From UBA668 sp049424465 (GTDB lineage Bacteria; Actinomycetota; Acidimicrobiia; Acidimicrobiales; Ilumatobacteraceae), in the NCBI GenBank assembly GCA_049424465.1, contig JBMSSR010000032.1, forward strand, positions 1-16,540: 16,540 nucleotides of DNA. The letters run 5' to 3'. The position numbers and the translations under genes were made by a program. Every line of letters starts with the position of its first letter. The first letter of the stretch is position 1. Shown in pieces: positions 12,643 to 16,540 of the stretch. A model generated the notes under the pieces. The model saw only the letters and a program-made list of their open reading frames with translations. It did no database searches and was not told where the DNA came from.

Positions 12643-13224
12643 ATGAACATCTGGTACGGCGCCCATGTGCCCGGCGAGTCCGAACTGCGCCTGTGCGGCG
12701 AGGTGCGCGGCACACGGGTGATCGAGGTGGGGATCGCCCCGGTGCCCAACAGCATCGCCCTCGCCAAGGCGGGCGCGAAGGCCATGGTGCTCGATCCCGA
12801 CGCCGCGCGCATCCAGTCGTTGCGGCACGCGGCCGAGGCCGCCGAGGTGCGCGTCGAGTGCCACCAGGGAGACCTCGCCGACCTCGGCTTCGCCACGAGC
12901 GGCTCGGTCGACCTCGCGCTCGCCTCACACTCGCTCGGCGGCGTCGACGACCTGCCGCGACTGCTGCGCCAGGTGCACCGCGTGCTGCGGCCCGGGTGCC
13001 CCTTCGTCGTCGCGATGCAGCACCCGGTCGCCGCGATGTTCGGGTCCGACCACTGCGCGCAGTACGCGTACGGCGCGACGAGCCCGACCTTCGCCGACCT
13101 CTACATGATGTTCGAGCGCAGCAACTTCCACTTCGACCAGATCATCGAGCTGAACGATGACCGCGTGCGCGACCCGCTGACGCCGAGCGTGCTCGTGCTG
13201 CGCGCCCGCAAGCAGGGTTCCTAG
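12643..13224 (+). CDS. Class I SAM-methyltransferase-like protein with degenerate SAM loop
   Basis: The product is 193 residues with a Rossmann-like methyltransferase layout. VIEVGIAPVPNSIALA at about 26-41 occupies the motif I position. VLDPDAARIQ (49-58) is motif II, with the acidic residue that would hold the ribose. GDLADLGF (76-83) is motif III, and SVDLALASHSLGGVDDLPRLLRQVHRVLRPGCPFVVAMQHP matches the later motifs of Methyltransf_11 proteins. The glycine-rich loop of motif I (usually GxGxG) is replaced by GIAPVPN, so SAM binding may be altered. The ATG at 12643 has no ribosome-binding site, but GAGAAT lies at -12 to -7, which would suit leaderless transcription. Target unknown. It diverges from the DUF5318/cyclotransferase pair. 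Confidence 0.8.
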   Translation: MNIWYGAHVPGESELRLCGEVRGTRVIEVGIAPVPNSIALAKAGAKAMVLDPDAARIQSLRHAAEAAEVRVECHQGDLADLGFATSGSVDLALASHSLGGVDDLPRLLRQVHRVLRPGCPFVVAMQHPVAAMFGSDHCAQYAYGATSPTFADLYMMFERSNFHFDQIIELNDDRVRDPLTPSVLVLRARKQGS

Positions 13225-13239
13225 TACCCGTCGTCGCGA

Positions 13240-15225
13240 TCAGGTCGCGAGCTCGGGCCGATTGCGGAACTGCTCGAGTGCCTCCGGGTTGGCGAGCGCC
13301 TCGGTGTTGCGCACCTCGCGGCCGTTCACCACATCGTTGACCGCGAGCTCGCTGATCTTGTTGCTGCGCGTGCGCGGCACGTCGGTGACCGTCGCGATGC
13401 GTGCCGGTACGTGACGCGGGCTCGCCTCGGTGCGCAGTCGCTGACGAAGTCGGGCCTGCAGGTCGTCGGTCAGCTGCGCACCGTCGGCGAGGCGCACGAA
13501 CAGCACGATGCGCGTGTCGTCGTCCCACTCCTGCCCGACGGCGACGGCCTCGATCACCTCGGGGAACGTCTCGACCTGCGCGTAGATCTCGGCGGTGCCG
13601 ATGCGCACGCCGCCCGCGTTGAGCGTCGCGTCACTGCGCCCGTGGATGACCATGCCGCCGCGCTCGGTCCACGAGGCGAAGTCGCCGTGCGCCCACACAC
13701 CGGGGAAGCGGTCGAAGTACGCGCCGTGGAACTTGCTGCCGGCCGCGTCGTCGCCCCAGAAGCCCACCGGCACACTGGGGAACGGCAGCGTGCACACGAG
13801 CTCGCCCTTCACGTCCGGTGTGGTGACGGGGCGTCCGTCGATGTCGTACACCGCGACCGCCATCCCGAGTGTGGGGCCCTGGATCTCGCCGGCGTACACC
13901 GGGCGAGTGGGATCACCACCGACGAAACAGCCGCACAGGTCGGTGCCGCCACTGATCGACGACAGGTGCACGTCAGGCTTCAGCGCGTCGTACACCCATC
14001 GGAACCCCTCCTCGCTGAGCGGTGACCCCGTGCTGAGCACCGTGCGCAGCGCCGACAGGTCGTGCGTGTCGACCGGACGCAGGCCGGCCTTGTTGACCGA
14101 GTCGATGAACTTGGCCGAGACACCGAACTGCGTGAGGCGCTCGTCGCGAGCGATGTCGAGCAGCGCGCTGGGCGACGGGTGGAACGGGTTGCCGTCGAAG
14201 AGCACGAGGGTCGCACCCGACGCAAGGCCACTGACGAGCCAGTTCCACATCATCCAGCCGCACGTCGTGAAGTAGAAGAACCGGTCGCCGGCACGCAGGT
14301 CGGTGTGCAGCTGCTGTTCCTTGAGATGCATCAGCAGTACGCCGAGCGAACGGTGTGTGATGCACTTCGGCTTCCCGGTGGTGCCGCTCGAGTAGAGGAT
14401 GTACGCCGGGTGGTCGGCCGGCATGCGCGTGCAGTCGAGCGGTGCGCCACGGTGCGGGGCGAGGTAGTCGTCCCACGTCACCGCGCCGGGGATCGCCGAC
14501 AGGTCGAGCGCAGTGCCACCGCCGCGACCGGCCAGTACCGGTACGACGACCGTGCGGCGCAGCGACGGCAGGCTCGGCACGATCTCGGCGAGGCGCGACA
14601 CGCAGTCGAACGACTTGCCGCCGTACTGATAGCCGTCGGCCGCAACGAGCACGGTCGGTCGCGTCTGGCCGAAGCGGTCGACCACGCCTGCGGTGCCGAA
14701 GTCGCTCGAGGTCGACGTGAACGTCGCACCGATCGCGTTGGTCGCAAGGAATGCGACGATGGTCTCGGCCACGTGCGGCATGTAGGCCGCGACGCGGTCG
14801 CCGTGCTGCACACCCTCGGCGCGGAGTGCCGCGGCGAGTGCTGCCACCTCGGCGCGCAGTTCGTGCCACGTCAGCACGCGTCGGTCGCCTGCTTCGGTGT
14901 GGGCGATGATCGCCTCGGGGTTCGCACCCGGGCGATCGGCCAGCAGGTTCTCGGCGAGCGACACCGTCGCGTGCGGGAAGAACCGCCCGTGGCGGACCGA
15001 GCCGTCCGCGGAATCGAAGACGACATCGCCACGGTCGCCGATGACGTTGCCAAACGTCCACACACGGTCCCAGAACGCAGCGGGGTCGGTCACCGACCAG
15101 TGGTGCAGCGCCACCGAGTCGTCGAGGCCCGGCACGTCGGCGGCCACCCGGCGCCGGAACGAGTCGAGTTGCGTCGTCGCCACTCGATCGGCCGACGGCT
15201 GCCACAGCATCTGGGCCTCGGTCAT
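13240..15225 (-). CDS. Acetoacetyl-CoA synthetase (acetoacetate--CoA ligase)
   Basis: At 661 residues it has the length and order of acetoacetate--CoA ligases of the ANL superfamily. These turn acetoacetate, ATP and CoA into acetoacetyl-CoA through an acyl-adenylate. The acetyl-CoA-synthetase-type N-terminal region covers about 1-110, with FWDRVWTF at 51-58. The AMP-binding P-loop YSSGTTGKPK is at 278-287 and SSISGGTDLCG at 422-432. WAHGDFASWTERGGMVIHGRSDATLNAGGVRIG (511-543) carries the adenylate-binding Asp515 and the hinge. The catalytic lysine is probably Lys623 in RTRSNKISEL. AAAGAGG lies upstream of the ATG at 15225; the longer frame to 15456 crosses the divergent gene. It probably feeds ketone bodies or polyester-derived acetoacetate into central metabolism. 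A close acyl-CoA ligase specificity cannot be fully excluded. Confidence 0.94.
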   Translation of the reverse strand: MTEAQMLWQPSADRVATTQLDSFRRRVAADVPGLDDSVALHHWSVTDPAAFWDRVWTFGNVIGDRGDVVFDSADGSVRHGRFFPHATVSLAENLLADRPGANPEAIIAHTEAGDRRVLTWHELRAEVAALAAALRAEGVQHGDRVAAYMPHVAETIVAFLATNAIGATFTSTSSDFGTAGVVDRFGQTRPTVLVAADGYQYGGKSFDCVSRLAEIVPSLPSLRRTVVVPVLAGRGGGTALDLSAIPGAVTWDDYLAPHRGAPLDCTRMPADHPAYILYSSGTTGKPKCITHRSLGVLLMHLKEQQLHTDLRAGDRFFYFTTCGWMMWNWLVSGLASGATLVLFDGNPFHPSPSALLDIARDERLTQFGVSAKFIDSVNKAGLRPVDTHDLSALRTVLSTGSPLSEEGFRWVYDALKPDVHLSSISGGTDLCGCFVGGDPTRPVYAGEIQGPTLGMAVAVYDIDGRPVTTPDVKGELVCTLPFPSVPVGFWGDDAAGSKFHGAYFDRFPGVWAHGDFASWTERGGMVIHGRSDATLNAGGVRIGTAEIYAQVETFPEVIEAVAVGQEWDDDTRIVLFVRLADGAQLTDDLQARLRQRLRTEASPRHVPARIATVTDVPRTRSNKISELAVNDVVNGREVRNTEALANPEALEQFRNRPELAT

Positions 15226-15286
15226 GTGCGTCTGCCTCTTTCGCTCGAGCCACGTCGGGCGATGCGTCCGACTGGTACGGCTGCGC

Positions 15287-15309
15287 ATCCTACGACGGGC
15301 GGCTACCGT
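15287..15309. promoter_or_regulatory. Back-to-back -10 boxes for the acetoacetyl-CoA synthetase and Dabb genes
   Basis: TAGGAT on the minus strand (15287-15292) would serve the synthetase gene. TACCGT on the plus strand (15304-15309) would serve the Dabb gene. Both fit TANNNT and are 11 bp apart, so each lies in the other's -35 region. No clear -35 boxes are seen. Confidence 0.35.
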
Positions 15310-15352
15310 GCGCCGAGGGCGGTCCGCCGCCCGATCACACCTCGGGGGCCCA

Positions 15353-15652
15353 ATGATCCGCCATGTCGTGATGTTCCGCTGGAACGACGATGTCACCGAT
15401 GCGCAGATCGACGCCACGATCGCCGGCCTGCACACGTTGCCTGCCGCGATCGACACGATCCGCGCCTACCGGTTCGGGCGAAACGCCGGCATCAATCCCG
15501 ACACGTTCGACTTCTCGGTCACCGCCGACTTCGACGACGAGGCCGGCTACATCGCCTATCGCGACCACCCGGTGCACCAGGCGCTGATCGCCGAGCACAT
15601 CGCCGGCAGGCTGAAGGAACGAGCGTCGATCCAGTTCCACGTCGTCGAGTAG
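15353..15652 (+). CDS. Dabb (stress-responsive A/B barrel) domain protein
   Basis: This 99-residue protein starts MIRHVVMFRWNDDVTDAQIDATIAGL, the typical opening of the Dabb family. Its later part, FDFSVTADFDDEAGYIAYRDHPVHQALIAEHI, is equally diagnostic, including the YRDHPVHQ motif. Dabb proteins are small dimeric ferredoxin-like barrels; some are cyclases or stress-induced, and most have no known reaction. The ATG at 15353 was chosen because the family always begins so close to the RHVVMF segment. A frame continuing further upstream crosses the divergent promoter region. It diverges from the acetoacetyl-CoA synthetase gene and converges with an alpha/beta hydrolase gene 43 bp away. Confidence 0.9.
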   Translation: MIRHVVMFRWNDDVTDAQIDATIAGLHTLPAAIDTIRAYRFGRNAGINPDTFDFSVTADFDDEAGYIAYRDHPVHQALIAEHIAGRLKERASIQFHVVE

Positions 15653-15695
15653 TCGGAGCACGACTCGGCTCGTCGGCCTGCTCGTCCCGCACGAG

Positions 15696-16538
15696 TCACC
15701 CTGCGAGCGCGACGATCTCCTCGACCAGCACGTCAGGTGCCTCCCAATTCAGCATGTGCCCCTTGCCCGGCACCCGCACGAGCTTCGACCCCTTGATGCC
15801 CGCATGCAGGTCGTCGGTGTGGAACGGCGGCGTCGTCTTGTCCGCAGTGCCGACCACGATCGTGCATGGCAGCGTGACGGTGCGCAGTTGCGGATAGCGA
15901 CTCTCCTTCACGAAGGCGCGAAGGATCGGTACCAGCGACGTCAGGTCGGCCTGCGAGAACACGTCGATGAAGGCCTCGATCATGCCGGGGTCCTTGACGT
16001 CACCGAGCAGGGTCTTGGCGAAGCCGCGCGCGATCGAGCGGTTGCGTACCAACCGGCCCATGACGCCGAGTTGGATGAGCGGAATCTGGACGCGGTTCTG
16101 CAGGTTCTTGCGGTTCACGTCGCCGGCGAACGTCGCCATCAGCAGGCAGCCCCGGAGGTGCTGTGCCATCGCGTTCGAATGCTCGACGAGTGCGCGGATG
16201 GCGAGGAAGCCACCCATGCTGTGACCGACCAGTACACCGTTGCGCACGTCGTACTCGCGCAGCACGGCGAGGTAGTCGTTGACCATCTGGCGCGAACCGA
16301 CACCCTCGGTGCCGATGGTGCTGCGCCCGTGGCCGCGCTGGTCGAACGCGATGACCCGATAGCCGCGCCGCACCAGGTCGTCGGCGACGACGTTCCAGCA
16401 GTCGCGGTCGACCGCGTACCCGTGTGCGAGGACCACCGGTGTCCCGGAGCCCATGCTGACCGCGCTGATCTTCGTGCCGTCACCGGTGGTGATCACCCGC
16501 TCGTCACCCACGAGCCGCTGTGCGTAGTCGATCGTCAT
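15696..16538 (-). CDS. Alpha/beta-fold hydrolase
   Basis: At least 280 residues are present. The ATG at 16538 is two bases from the window edge, so the true start may lie further upstream. The oxyanion loop VVLAHGYAVD is at about 35-44. FDQRGHGRS is at 65-73. The nucleophile elbow is GHSMGG, with Ser107, and the acid is probably Asp233 (VVGTADKTTPP). The histidine is His261 (VPGKGHMLNWE). The triad is complete, so it should be an active ester, lactone or similar hydrolase. The region 140-215 forms a helical cap with FAKTLLGDVKDPGMIEAFIDVFSQ. No signal peptide is seen. Substrate cannot be told from sequence. Confidence 0.92.
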   Translation of the reverse strand: MTIDYAQRLVGDERVITTGDGTKISAVSMGSGTPVVLAHGYAVDRDCWNVVADDLVRRGYRVIAFDQRGHGRSTIGTEGVGSRQMVNDYLAVLREYDVRNGVLVGHSMGGFLAIRALVEHSNAMAQHLRGCLLMATFAGDVNRKNLQNRVQIPLIQLGVMGRLVRNRSIARGFAKTLLGDVKDPGMIEAFIDVFSQADLTSLVPILRAFVKESRYPQLRTVTLPCTIVVGTADKTTPPFHTDDLHAGIKGSKLVRVPGKGHMLNWEAPDVLVEEIVALAG

Positions 16539-16540
16539 GG

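Noticed and set aside
14062..15897. 611-residue plus-strand open frame opposite the acetoacetyl-CoA synthetase
   Set aside because: It is the antisense shadow of a gene with complete ANL motifs. Its product is arginine- and histidine-rich with no recognisable domain, and it runs across the Dabb gene in another frame.

Overview
The window is about 16.5 kb of very GC-rich, densely packed chromosomal DNA. Third codon positions are almost all G or C, so long false frames lie opposite most real genes. The DUF5318 gene, the rpsF-ssb-rpsR-rplI-dnaB block, the TANNNT-type -10 boxes and the GC content point to Actinobacteria. An Acidimicrobiia-like lineage (Ilumatobacter type) is my best guess, but that is inference without any search. 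I see no transposase, integrase, phage gene or CRISPR array.

Left end (1-827): a tRNA-Gly(CCC) gene on the minus strand, followed downstream by a terminator hairpin and three degenerate copies of the tRNA 3' end, then a small two-helix membrane protein. Region 828-5774 is a catabolic-looking neighbourhood: a zinc-dependent MetE-C-like methyltransferase, a divergent VOC-fold protein, an IclR regulator, and a CaiB/BaiF CoA-transferase with a small citrate-synthase-fold lyase. The last three look like one regulated unit. A plausible reading is that the transferase makes a CoA ester of a hydroxy- or polycarboxylic acid and the lyase cleaves it; the substrate is unknown. Next come a four-helix membrane protein of unknown family and a secreted subtilisin-like protease with a C-terminal PKD domain.

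Centre-right (8163-11660) is the conserved information-processing block on the minus strand: rpsF (bS6), ssb, rpsR (bS18), rplI (bL9), then dnaB after a large hairpin. The rpsF leader can fold into an element resembling the S6:S18-binding autoregulatory RNA. The rplI-dnaB gap holds DnaA-box-like nonamers, one over a possible dnaB -35 box. The rpsR product has an unusual acidic tail.

Right end (11734-16540): a gamma-glutamylcyclotransferase-like gene overlapped ATGA-style by the DUF5318 gene, a divergent methyltransferase-like protein with a degenerate SAM loop, acetoacetyl-CoA synthetase, a divergent Dabb-domain protein, and an alpha/beta hydrolase whose start lies at the window edge.

I did not find a clear new defence or mobile system. 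The strongest leads are the tRNA 3'-end array, the rpsF leader RNA, the DnaA-box/hairpin arrangement before dnaB, and the CoA-transferase/citrate-synthase-fold cluster with its palindromic operators.
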